From Candidatus Iainarchaeum sp. (GTDB lineage Archaea; Iainarchaeota; Iainarchaeia; Iainarchaeales; SKW153): 64,000 nt of DNA. The stretch spans positions 250,144 to 314,143 of the forward strand of contig JAOAJD010000001.1 of assembly GCA_026414365.1 (NCBI GenBank). Direction: 5' to 3'. The translations under genes were made by a program, and so were the position numbers. Below the pieces are notes generated by a model that saw nothing but the letters and a program-made list of their open reading frames with translations, did no database searches and was not told the origin of the DNA. Numbering within the stretch: position 1 is the first letter of the stretch; each line of letters begins with the position of its first letter. This document shows positions 25,532 through 33,521 of this stretch, piece after piece.

Positions 25532-26193
25532 TTCTCTGCACCTCCAAAAGCATCATTAATCCTAATTATTTCTTTTGGTGTAGTATAGCTTCCAACAAAA
25601 ACAGCGTTGCTATTCGCTAAAATATCATTTGCCACAAAAACATCACCATAATTAGCAGTACATGGTTGACCATTCACATTGAACAATCTCTTCAAAATTT
25701 GAAACTCTTTGTTATCTATATTGGGATTAACAATAAAACCTTTCTCACTAACAACCAAAGAAGAACCTACTAAGTCTGTACAACTGAAGCTTTGATGTAA
25801 AAATTTTTTTAAGCCAAAAAAATTCTTTATTTCATCAAACTCTTTTTTTGTTATAATATTACTAGCAATGCCTCCACTATTGTTCAAAGCTATGAGATTC
25901 CCATATGCTTTATTGCCCAAGGTTAATATTTCAATACCCTTTGATCTGAAGAAATCTAATTCCTCATTACTCATTAGATCAGGTGCCACGAATTTATTTC
26001 CAATACCTCTTAACATAACACCAAATAAGCTGCTATCCGCAACAGTTGCTTTTATTATTTCTACATCAAAAGTCTCAATTTTTTTTAACTCTTTTTTAGA
26101 AATATCTTTTGGCACTAAAGCTATACTGTCAGTAACCGCAGAAAAAACTCCTATAAAAGGACTGCTCTTTATTGTAAGTTTATCAATTAACAT
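25528..26193 (-). CDS. eif6: Translation initiation factor 6 (aIF6)
   Basis: Binds the 50S subunit and prevents premature subunit joining. The 221-aa pentein-fold protein shows the internal pseudo-repeats expected (GVFSAVTDSIALVP..., GNKFVAPDLMSNEEL..., NAVFVGSYTTPKEIIRINDAFG). Length is normal. ATG at 26193 is preceded by GTGGTTTG. It lies 7 nt after rpl31e and overlaps rplX. Confidence 0.95.
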   Translation of the reverse strand: MLIDKLTIKSSPFIGVFSAVTDSIALVPKDISKKELKKIETFDVEIIKATVADSSLFGVMLRGIGNKFVAPDLMSNEELDFFRSKGIEILTLGNKAYGNLIALNNSGGIASNIITKKEFDEIKNFFGLKKFLHQSFSCTDLVGSSLVVSEKGFIVNPNIDNKEFQILKRLFNVNGQPCTANYGDVFVANDILANSNAVFVGSYTTPKEIIRINDAFGGAEK

Positions 26194-26200
26194 CAAACCA

Positions 26201-26638
26201 CTATTTCATTTCTACTTTTGCTGCAAATGATTCTTTCTGTCTCTTTTCCTCTAATAATTTTTTCTCCTTCTCTTCTTTCTCTTTGTCCTTTTCATCCTTC
26301 TTTTCTTCTTTCTGCTTTTCATCCACTTTAGCTTCTTTTATTTCCTCCTTTTTCTTTTTCTCTTTTGCCAAATCTTCTTCTAATTGTTTTCCCCCTTTTA
26401 AATAAACAAAAATCTTATTATCCTTATTAAACAAGATAGCACTTACTTTTCTGGGAAAGTTTTCACTATGTTTATTTATGAACTCATTGACCTCATTACT
26501 TATGACTATATTTTTATTTTTTGTGTGTTTATAAACAAAGTCTTTGATTACTTTAATTACTCTCAATCTCCTCTTTGTCCAACTTTTTTTATACAAATCT
26601 TTTAATGGAATGATATACTCTGATTTCTCTGTTTTCAT
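26201..26638 (-). CDS. rpl31e: 50S ribosomal protein L31e with long charged C-terminal extension
   Basis: Large-subunit protein near the exit tunnel. The L31e core (YIIPLKDLYKKSWTKRRLRVIKVIKDFVYKHTK..., then FPRKVSAILFNKDNKIFVYL) spans about residues 5-90, the whole length of a normal L31e. A further 55 or so residues are almost entirely Lys/Glu/Asp/Gln, predicted to be a solvent-exposed helix or disordered tail. ATG at 26638 has GGTGAG 8 nt upstream. The tail is in frame and the stop abuts aIF6. Confidence 0.9.
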   Translation of the reverse strand: MKTEKSEYIIPLKDLYKKSWTKRRLRVIKVIKDFVYKHTKNKNIVISNEVNEFINKHSENFPRKVSAILFNKDNKIFVYLKGGKQLEEDLAKEKKKKEEIKEAKVDEKQKEEKKDEKDKEKEEKEKKLLEEKRQKESFAAKVEMK

Positions 26639-26643
26639 TATAC

Positions 26644-26895
26644 TCACTCACCCAAGTATTTTCTTTTAAACTTCCTAGGACTCCAACCACTTTTAAATTT
26701 TCTCTTAGCCTTCTTAAGTTTTAAATATTGTTTACCAATATCAATATTCCTCCAGTGCCTTTTTGCTTTTTTTGAATATATCCTCTTTTGTGCTTTTTGC
26801 ATTATCCAAACAGGAACGTTTATTAAACCTGGAGATATTGATTTTCTCTTTGATATTAAAAATTCTTTGAAAGATGCTTCTTTATTTTTGGCCAT
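26644..26895 (-). CDS. rpl39e: 50S ribosomal protein L39e with N- and C-terminal extensions
   Basis: Exit-tunnel ribosomal protein. The diagnostic core is NVPVWIMQKAQKRIYSKKAKRHWRNIDI (given in parts: VPVWIM, KAKRHWR). Classical L39e is about 51 aa; this one is 83 aa, with a basic tail of about 30 residues after the RHWR segment and a few extra at the N-terminus. It precedes rpl31e as usual. The tail could run along the tunnel or the surface. Confidence 0.87.
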   Translation of the reverse strand: MAKNKEASFKEFLISKRKSISPGLINVPVWIMQKAQKRIYSKKAKRHWRNIDIGKQYLKLKKAKRKFKSGWSPRKFKRKYLGE

Positions 26896-26896
26896 C

Positions 26897-27202
26897 TCAC
26901 TTCCTCCTTATCTTTATCTCTCTTTTAGGGTTTAGTTTTGAAAGCAACTCTTTAAGTTGATTATCTGTAATCTTAGAAGTTAATCTCCTAGTATTATAAA
27001 GGTATATTATCGCCTGAGCTGCCTTAAGATATAATTCTTTATTGACCAACTTTATATTTGCTAATCTTTCTCTTGCAGCATCTTCAACTAAACTTCTAAT
27101 AGTATTATCTAATTCTTCCTCTGCTTTTTTCTCAGCTAGTTGTTGTTGGATCATTTTAAGATATTGTTCCCTTATATTATTTGCATTATTTTCATTTTCC
27201 AT
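26897..27202 (-). CDS. PDCD5/TFAR19-family DNA-binding protein
   Basis: 101 aa helical protein: an acidic N-terminal helix (REQYLKMIQQQLAEKKAEEELD), then the core with DAARERLANIKLVNKELYLKAAQAIIYLYNTRR and a basic tail (NPKREIKIRRK). This is the archaeal PDCD5 homolog that conventionally sits between rps19e and rpl39e. ATG at 27202 was chosen; the longer reading from 27247 would add a hydrophobic segment absent from the family. Exact role in archaea is unclear. Confidence 0.9.
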   Translation of the reverse strand: MENENNANNIREQYLKMIQQQLAEKKAEEELDNTIRSLVEDAARERLANIKLVNKELYLKAAQAIIYLYNTRRLTSKITDNQLKELLSKLNPKREIKIRRK

Positions 27203-27236
27203 ACAAAACCAACCATAAAATATTAAATAACAACTC

Positions 27237-27725
27237 CTAACCTTCACCGGCCAAATTTATATCTCTTCTAGTGGAATTTTTGTCTAAATTAGAATTATTA
27301 CTCTCTTCAGCTTTAGTTCCGCTTTTTGCTTCTTTTACAACCTTCTCTAAAAAAGATATACCTTTTGGACTTATCTTTCTACCTTTAGGTTTTGCTTTCT
27401 CAACAAGGCCCTCCTTTTCTAATGCTTGTAAGCAGAACCTTATAACCTTACCGCTTGCTCTCCTATGATGAGGCCTTGCTCTACCTCTTCTTTTCTTACT
27501 ACCGTAGTATGTTCTAAGAGAACCAACTCCCTGAGGACCATCAACATAAAGCCTATATAAAATAGAACCCATTCTTACGTATATCCAATCTCTATTATCT
27601 GGTGCTCTTTCTTTACTACAACTTGTCTTAACATAATCTGCCCACGCTGGTTTAGCTATTTTTAATTTTAATTTTTCTGCTACTTTTTTAATAAGCAAAT
27701 CTGCAGGTATGCTAAGGATACTCAT
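27237..27725 (-). CDS. rps19e: 30S ribosomal protein S19e
   Basis: Small-subunit protein, first gene of the conserved operon. The core (IPADLLIKKVAEKLK, KPAWADYVKTSCSKERAP, YVRMGSILYRLYVDGPQGVG, RRASGKVIRFCLQALEKEGLVE) is complete by about residue 138. A Ser/Asn-rich tail of about 20 residues follows, which is unusual for the family. ATG at 27725 has GAGGTG 6 nt upstream. The leader carries several inverted repeats (27737-27800), reported separately. Confidence 0.95.
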   Translation of the reverse strand: MSILSIPADLLIKKVAEKLKLKIAKPAWADYVKTSCSKERAPDNRDWIYVRMGSILYRLYVDGPQGVGSLRTYYGSKKRRGRARPHHRRASGKVIRFCLQALEKEGLVEKAKPKGRKISPKGISFLEKVVKEAKSGTKAEESNNSNLDKNSTRRDINLAGEG

Positions 27726-27736
27726 CAAAACACCTC

Positions 27737-27800
27737 GCTCTTTTCAGAGCATTTGTTCAAATGCCCTTAAGGCACAAACTTCTATAAAAAATAGAAGTTT
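27737..27800 (-). promoter_or_regulatory. rps19e promoter and structured 5' leader
   Basis: Three potential stem-loops lie in the 108-nt gap before rps19e. They are AAACTTCTAT/ATAGAAGTTT (27776-27800, 10 bp, 5-nt loop), GCATTTG/CAAATGC (27749-27764, 7 bp), and GCTCT-GAAA-AGAGC on the minus strand (27737-27750). A TTTATAAA box (27797-27804) overlaps the first, so the other two would lie in the message leader. The 27776-27800 repeat could instead terminate the upstream glycosyltransferase transcript. Confidence 0.5.
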
Positions 27801-27833
27801 ATAAAATAAATGAGTTAGCTAAGATTTAAAAAA

Positions 27834-28997
27834 TTACTTTTTTGCTGTGCCACTGGCACATGAATTTTTTTCAATTATCATTTCATAAAAAGATTTGGTG
27901 ATTTTTGCAACGTTTTCTATAGAAAATGCTTTGGCAAACGCATAAGAACCCTTTGAAAGCCTCTTTAAATTATTTCTATCAAAACAAAGTTCTAGTTTTT
28001 CAGCAAGCTGAACATAATTAAAAGGTTCAAATAGATATCCGTTATAATTATCTTTTATAGAATCAGGGATTGCTAAATAGTTAGCTCCAACGCAACACAA
28101 ACCTGCAGCCATGGATTCTATAATAGTTAAACCTTGTGTTTCTATTGTTGATGCAGTAACAAAAACATCATGTTTTGCTACAAATCTAGCTAAGTTTTTA
28201 CCCTTCATAGGTTTATAGAACTTGATATATTTCTCAAGATTTGCACTTTTTACTAAAGAGACTAAACTATCTAGAGCAGGCCCTGAACCAACGATTGAAA
28301 GAGAAAAATTCTTGTTCTTCTTAGCTAATAACTCAGCCGCTTTTATTAATACATCAATATTTTTTTCAAAACCTACTCTACCAAAATAAATTAATTTTAA
28401 CTTATTACCAGAAAATTTTCTTTTTTTATATTTACTAAATAGTTTAAAATTTATTGCATTCGGTAAAATTTCTGAGTTTACGCCATTCTCACTTAACAAT
28501 TTTTTCATCGCAACTGTAGGTGTAGTAACAAACTGGCAGTTATTATAAAAACTTCTTAAATAATGCCAACTTAGAATTTTTGCTAATTTGCTTCTCTTAA
28601 AAATAGGTATTGGTAAATAGACTAAAAAATCAGGGATATGCGTATGATATGTTGCTAAGAAAGGAATCTTGTGTTTCTTAGCTAAACTTAAACCTAACCA
28701 ACCAACTCCAAAAGGAGTATGAATGTGAATTATATCTGGATTAAAATTAAGCAAAGCTTCCTCAACCTCTTTTGAAAATCCAAAAAAAACTCTATACTCT
28801 TTATAAGTTGGCAAAGAAAAAGAAGGCAAGAGCAAAACTTCTTTGTTATCTCTTGAATATCTAAAAAACTCTTTGGTAGGAGATGGGGCTATAATTAAGA
28901 AGTTACTTTTTTTCATTCCTTCACATATATTTTCTATTTGAGTAACGACACCATTTATTTGAGGTAAATAGCTATCAGTAAAAACAGCAATCTTCAT
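27834..28997 (-). CDS. Glycosyltransferase family 4 (GT-B)
   Basis: 387-aa cytoplasmic/peripheral glycosyltransferase. N-terminal Rossmann domain (TDSYLPQINGVVTQI..., IIHIHTPFGVGWLGL, and the YHTHIPDF acceptor-side element), C-terminal donor domain with LIYFGRVGFEKNIDVLIKAAELL (in parts) and the EX7E motif ETQGLTIIE. It resembles PimA-like and diacylglycerol/archaeol glucosyltransferases, so glycolipid synthesis is likely. It follows the GT2 gene by 14 nt in one operon. Confidence 0.87.
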   Translation of the reverse strand: MKIAVFTDSYLPQINGVVTQIENICEGMKKSNFLIIAPSPTKEFFRYSRDNKEVLLLPSFSLPTYKEYRVFFGFSKEVEEALLNFNPDIIHIHTPFGVGWLGLSLAKKHKIPFLATYHTHIPDFLVYLPIPIFKRSKLAKILSWHYLRSFYNNCQFVTTPTVAMKKLLSENGVNSEILPNAINFKLFSKYKKRKFSGNKLKLIYFGRVGFEKNIDVLIKAAELLAKKNKNFSLSIVGSGPALDSLVSLVKSANLEKYIKFYKPMKGKNLARFVAKHDVFVTASTIETQGLTIIESMAAGLCCVGANYLAIPDSIKDNYNGYLFEPFNYVQLAEKLELCFDRNNLKRLSKGSYAFAKAFSIENVAKITKSFYEMIIEKNSCASGTAKK

Positions 28998-29011
28998 AGA
29001 GAACCCTTTAT

Positions 29012-29716
29012 TTATCTCACTACTTCATACTCTTTAATAGATTTTCCACTAATATGAAATTTAATTGCATTATATGTGTGAAAAACAATATATTTAAAGA
29101 AACCCCACTTTTTTATTCTTCTAGAGGAAACATCTACTGCAAGGTTAGAACAAAACTTAATTTTTCCTTGCTTTTTTATCCTCTTTGCCAAATCTAAATC
29201 CTCAGCAGTAATCAAATTTGTATTAAATCCTCCTATTTTAAAAAAAACTTTTTTTCTAACAGCCATGTTAGAACCTATTACATTGTCTACACCAAAAAAC
29301 GAACACAAATATAAGAAAAAACACATAATATTTTTACTAAGTATTTCATAAAATTTGCCAGAATCAGAAAAATAAACGGAACCGTAAACTAAAACTAAAC
29401 CTTTGTCTTTTTGGAATTCTTTAACAATATTATCAACCCAATCTTCAGGAACTTTACAATCTGCATCCACAAAAGCGATTATCTCTCCTTTTGCATATTT
29501 TGCTCCAGTTTGCCTCTCCCAAGCAGCAGATCTTTTTCTTTGAAACACTACTTTTACTCCTTCTTCTTTAGCTATCTTTGCCGTTTTATCTTCACTATAA
29601 CCATCGCAAACAATTATCTCATATTTGTGTTTTGTCCTCTGATTCTTTAAACTTCTTAGAATATTTCGGATATATTTCTCTTCATTTAAAGCAGCAACAA
29701 CTATAGAAATAAACAT
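29012..29716 (-). CDS. Glycosyltransferase family 2 (GT-A)
   Basis: 234-aa enzyme with the GT2 start ISIVVAALNEEKYIRNILRSL, a DGYSEDKT donor loop and the metal-binding DAD (FVDADCKVPEDW). The acceptor part has GSNMAVRKKVF and the TAEDLDLAKR catalytic Glu-Asp-Asp region. Likely adds a sugar to a lipid or surface glycan; donor and acceptor unknown. Sits between rnp4 and the GT4 gene on the minus strand. Confidence 0.87.
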   Translation of the reverse strand: MFISIVVAALNEEKYIRNILRSLKNQRTKHKYEIIVCDGYSEDKTAKIAKEEGVKVVFQRKRSAAWERQTGAKYAKGEIIAFVDADCKVPEDWVDNIVKEFQKDKGLVLVYGSVYFSDSGKFYEILSKNIMCFFLYLCSFFGVDNVIGSNMAVRKKVFFKIGGFNTNLITAEDLDLAKRIKKQGKIKFCSNLAVDVSSRRIKKWGFFKYIVFHTYNAIKFHISGKSIKEYEVVR

Positions 29717-29722
29717 TGTAAA

Positions 29723-30007
29723 TCACCTAGCAAAGGCTTTTGAAAAACCACACTCTCCACAAACAATTCTAACTAAGTTTCCATCAAAATATTTTGCACA
29801 ATTAACTCCTTCTTTTAAAAAAGCGCCGCACTTTTTGCAAAACATTTTTTTAAGCTCTTTAGGAATCTTAACTTTATTTTTCTTACTTATCTCTCTTGCC
29901 AATTCAACATATCTTCTACTTCTTTCTGGATGTTTTTCAAACTCAATATCTGCCAATTCAAAAAGTCTATAAATTCTCTCTAAAGCAATCTTTTGGAAAA
30001 TCTTCAT
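29723..30007 (-). CDS. rnp4: Ribonuclease P protein component 4 (Rpp21)
   Basis: Zinc-ribbon protein subunit of archaeal RNase P, which removes 5' leaders from pre-tRNAs. 94 aa: two N-terminal helices (QKIALERIYRLFELADIEF, RYVELAREISKKNKVKIPKELK) then the ribbon CKKCGAFL...CGECG. Length and order match archaeal Rpp21. Its presence shows that this organism keeps RNase P, unlike Nanoarchaeum equitans. Confidence 0.9.
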   Translation of the reverse strand: MKIFQKIALERIYRLFELADIEFEKHPERSRRYVELAREISKKNKVKIPKELKKMFCKKCGAFLKEGVNCAKYFDGNLVRIVCGECGFSKAFAR

Positions 30008-30075
30008 AAAAATTACTATATAAGAAGCTTAAATTATAAATATAAGTTACAATATTTATTGATTTGGTGAGTGAC

Positions 30076-30816
30076 GTGGAAAGAGTACCAACAGGAATCC
30101 CAGGATTGGATGAATTAATAGAAGGTGGATTTCCAAGAGATAGATCAATTTTAGTTTCAGGAGGATGTGGTACCGGAAAAACTATCTTCTGTATGCAATA
30201 TATTTATCAAGGCGCGAAAAAATATTCAGAACCTGGGATATATATAACCTTAGATGAAAGACCTGAATTAATAAGGCAAGATATGCTAAGATTTGGGTGG
30301 GACATAAAGAAATTAGAAGATGAAAATATGATTCAAATGATTGATGCAAGTATTGCAAAAATAGGAATTCCTTCCGAAGAGCAATACGCGATGCCAGCCA
30401 GTGGCTTTGATTTAGATAAACTTCTATTAGAAATAATGAGAGTTTCAAAAAGGATAGGTGCTAAGAGAATTGCTATTGACTCAATACCTGCTTTAGGTTT
30501 TAATTATGACAACGAAAATGAAATAAGAAAAGCAGTATTAAAACTAAGTTATTTACTTATGAGAATTGGCGTAACATCAGTTTTAACATCAGAAACCGAA
30601 GAAGAAAGCAAGAGATATAGTAAGTATGGAGTAGAAGAATTTGTAGTAGATGGAGTAATAGTTTTACATTATATGGGCATAGGCACACAATCAAATAGAA
30701 CATTACATATAAGAAAAATGAGAGCCACAAAACATTCTGAAGATTTACATCCTATTGAAATAACAAACAAAGGTCTAATTGTGCACAAGATAGAAGAGGA
30801 ATACACGAAGATTTAA
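30076..30816 (+). CDS. KaiC/RadA-like ATPase (single RecA domain)
   Basis: 246-aa RecA-fold ATPase of the archaeal KaiC-like group. VPTGIPGLDELIEGGFPRDR leads to Walker A SGGCGTGKTIFCMQY, Walker B IAIDSIPAL, and the ending VVDGVIVLHYMGIG...RTLHIRKMRATKHS typical of the group. GTG at 30076 gives MERVPTG and has GGTGAG at 30066-30071; an in-frame TTG at 30064 is possible. Archaeal members are single-domain and not shown to be a clock; some modulate motility or signalling. Divergent from rnp4. Confidence 0.87.
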   Translation: MERVPTGIPGLDELIEGGFPRDRSILVSGGCGTGKTIFCMQYIYQGAKKYSEPGIYITLDERPELIRQDMLRFGWDIKKLEDENMIQMIDASIAKIGIPSEEQYAMPASGFDLDKLLLEIMRVSKRIGAKRIAIDSIPALGFNYDNENEIRKAVLKLSYLLMRIGVTSVLTSETEEESKRYSKYGVEEFVVDGVIVLHYMGIGTQSNRTLHIRKMRATKHSEDLHPIEITNKGLIVHKIEEEYTKI

Positions 30817-30818
30817 AA

Positions 30819-31895
30819 TTAAATGTTTCTATCAACTAAAAAGTTTGCAAATGCTTCCAACTTATGTTTTGCTTTGCTTTCTTCCAAACATGCATCTACT
30901 TTTTGCCAAGAATTTTTCACAATCTCTTTAGCTTTGTTTTTTGCGTATTCTATAGCACCACATTCATCTATTATAGAAACTGCTTCGCTAATTAGTCTTT
31001 TATCTTTTGTATGCATATTTAAAATTTCTAATAGCTTATTAGCCTTCTTCTCTTCTGTATTTTTTAAAGTATATATTACCATCAAAGTCTTTTTACCCTC
31101 ACTTATATCATCACCAAATTCTTTACCCCATTTTTCAGAAGGCTTTATATTTAAGATATCGTCTTGGATCTGAAAAGCAACACCTATTGAAGCAGCAAAA
31201 TTACCTAAAGCAACTATTTGTTCTCTAGATGCATCGCCTAATATAGCACCTATCTTTGCAGACATTTTAGCTAGAGAACCTGTTTTATAAGTGCACATCT
31301 GCAAATATTGTTCTTCTGTTATATTTGAAATTTTTTTTCTATGCCAGAGTATGTCCATTGCCTGACCTAAAGATAATCTTATCATTTCTTCAGTATAAAC
31401 CATATAAATCTCAACTGCCTTATCTTTGTCTATCAACTTTTTATCGATTGCATCCTCTATTATTTTTAATGGTAAAAAATAAATAGAATTGCCTGCGTTT
31501 ATTGCTATATCTTGTCCATAGATAAGATGCAATGTTGGTTTACCTCTTCTAATTGTAGAATTGTCCTCAATATCATCTACTATTATTGAGCCGTTGTGCG
31601 CTAACTCTGGCAAAATTGTAAAAGATAAAAAATCCTTAGGATTACCACCAACAGCTTCACAACTTAGTAATAAAAGAAAAGGCCTCCATCTTTTGCCTCC
31701 TCTACTCAAAAAATCCCACAAAGGGATTGTAATTGAATCTCTCAAACTTTCAAGATCATAACAAAACTCTGGCTTAGATGCTATAAAATCCAACCATTTT
31801 TTGTGTGGCTCTTTTGGTAAAACTTTCTCTATTTCTCTATCTATCAAACGTGCCTCTTTTACTAGCAGTTTTTCTATATCTATTTTTTCTTTCAT
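30819..31895 (-). CDS. idsA: Polyprenyl diphosphate synthase (GGPP/FPP synthase)
   Basis: Condenses IPP with allylic diphosphates to make the C15-C25 chains of archaeal lipids. 358 aa, with GGKRWRPFLLLLSCEA, the first Asp-rich motif VDDIEDNSTIRRG and the second, QDDILN, followed by KTLMVIYTL. It overlaps lysS by 4 nt (ATGA). GGGP synthase at 44.8 kb would use its product. Chain length cannot be read with certainty. Confidence 0.94.
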   Translation of the reverse strand: MKEKIDIEKLLVKEARLIDREIEKVLPKEPHKKWLDFIASKPEFCYDLESLRDSITIPLWDFLSRGGKRWRPFLLLLSCEAVGGNPKDFLSFTILPELAHNGSIIVDDIEDNSTIRRGKPTLHLIYGQDIAINAGNSIYFLPLKIIEDAIDKKLIDKDKAVEIYMVYTEEMIRLSLGQAMDILWHRKKISNITEEQYLQMCTYKTGSLAKMSAKIGAILGDASREQIVALGNFAASIGVAFQIQDDILNIKPSEKWGKEFGDDISEGKKTLMVIYTLKNTEEKKANKLLEILNMHTKDKRLISEAVSIIDECGAIEYAKNKAKEIVKNSWQKVDACLEESKAKHKLEAFANFLVDRNI

Positions 31896-33490
31896 AACAA
31901 AGACCTTAACCTATCAGAAACTTTTTCTTTACCTATTGCCATTATCAAAGTACCTGCTTTTGGGCCTTTTTCTTTACCTATTATAGAAAGATAAATCAAT
32001 TTAAACACTTTTTGTAACTCTAAACTATGCTTTTTAGCAATCTCATATATTAAAGTTTGAACTTCATCAGCATTATTACAATTTTCCATTAAATCAGATA
32101 TTTCTTTTATTGCTTCTTTTGTTTTTTCGTCTAAATTTAATTTACTTTTATCCGGAACATCAACAAAAGAAATTTTATAAGATTCTGGAGCGTAATTGAC
32201 CAACCAATTATTTGCTCTTTGTAAAATTTCAAAAATTAAATCTTTATCTTCTTGTGTTAATTCACCAAAAATATGTCCTGTTTGTTTTAGCACTGATACT
32301 ATCTTATTAAAATCATTTTTATAATCTATTAACTGACAAAGTTGTACTGCAAAACTATAAGGCAGTTGAAAGTTAATTTTATCTCTTTGTTTCTTTATCT
32401 GTGAAAAATAATATGCTCTCTCAAGTTTTGTCTCCAATCTCTCTTTATCCTCTTTTTCTAATCCATAATACAACCTTTCTGCTCTTTCATATCTTTCCAT
32501 AAGCAAAATAAAATTATTATCTGACAAACTAAATTCTATAGAAGACTGGGGTTTGTAGCTAAAATTCATAAATCTAAAAACTTCTGGCAAAGCAACTTCA
32601 TTCCATTGCTTTAAACTAATTACATTTCCTTTTGAACCGGAAATTTTTCTTCCATACAGCAAAATAAATTCTGTAGGAAATTGTATTGGTGGCTCTTTCC
32701 TAAAAACTTCTCTCATTAAAGCTCTGCCAACATCTACAGAACCACCTTTAGAAAAATGATCTTTACCACCAGACTCAAAATCTACTTCATGAACTATCCA
32801 ATGAGCAACCCAATGAACACGCCAATGCAATTTTGCATTTCCTCTATATGGTTCTACTGAATCTTCGTTACCACATTTACATTTATATAATACTTTCTCA
32901 TCATTCGAATCCCAAGATACTATCTGAGTTGATAATAGACCATTGCATTTAGAACAAACAATTTGCAGAGGTACAAAATTTTCTTCTTTAGAAGCACCTG
33001 CTACTCTCTTCCAAACGTCTACTATTTTTTTTGAATTCTCTAAAGAGAATCTTATTATATCGTCGAATTTTCCTGCTTTGTAACTTTCATATGCAGAAAT
33101 AATATTAACTTCCAAACCAAATGACTCAAAAGAAGAAACTGCTTCTGAAACAAAAAAATCGGCCCAACTTTTATAACCTTCTACAGGGCTCGGAGCAAGA
33201 TAACATGGTTTTTCTAAATAGTTAGGATAATCTTTCTCTTTTATACCTAATCCTTCAGGTATTTTCCTTATACCATCAAAATCATCTATAATAAAATTTT
33301 GCCTAACTTTTAAACCTCTATCTTTTAAAACTCTATAAACAGCATAAGGGGTAAATAATTCAGACCTTGCATTACCTATATGAAAAAACCCACTCGGTGT
33401 CCACATTCCTTGACAAACAAATTCTTTCTTATTTCTTTTTAAAACGTCATCAGCAACTTTATCGGCCCAAAAAAACTCTTTACTTTCCAT
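31892..33490 (-). CDS. lysS: Lysyl-tRNA synthetase, class I
   Basis: Class I LysRS, found in most archaea and a few bacteria. 532 aa, with HIGNARSE (HIGH motif), a Zn-knuckle-like CSKCNGLL...CKCGNED insertion, and KISGSKGN (KMSKS motif). An all-helical anticodon domain forms the C-terminus. Coupled to idsA by the 4-nt overlap. Confidence 0.95.
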   Translation of the reverse strand: MESKEFFWADKVADDVLKRNKKEFVCQGMWTPSGFFHIGNARSELFTPYAVYRVLKDRGLKVRQNFIIDDFDGIRKIPEGLGIKEKDYPNYLEKPCYLAPSPVEGYKSWADFFVSEAVSSFESFGLEVNIISAYESYKAGKFDDIIRFSLENSKKIVDVWKRVAGASKEENFVPLQIVCSKCNGLLSTQIVSWDSNDEKVLYKCKCGNEDSVEPYRGNAKLHWRVHWVAHWIVHEVDFESGGKDHFSKGGSVDVGRALMREVFRKEPPIQFPTEFILLYGRKISGSKGNVISLKQWNEVALPEVFRFMNFSYKPQSSIEFSLSDNNFILLMERYERAERLYYGLEKEDKERLETKLERAYYFSQIKKQRDKINFQLPYSFAVQLCQLIDYKNDFNKIVSVLKQTGHIFGELTQEDKDLIFEILQRANNWLVNYAPESYKISFVDVPDKSKLNLDEKTKEAIKEISDLMENCNNADEVQTLIYEIAKKHSLELQKVFKLIYLSIIGKEKGPKAGTLIMAIGKEKVSDRLRSLL

Positions 33491-33521
33491 ATCACAGATA
33501 CCTCTTAATCAGATTGGTCTT

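Noticed and set aside
30076-30816. KaiC-like ATPase as evidence of a circadian clock
   Set aside because: Single RecA domain and no KaiA/KaiB; archaeal members have other roles.
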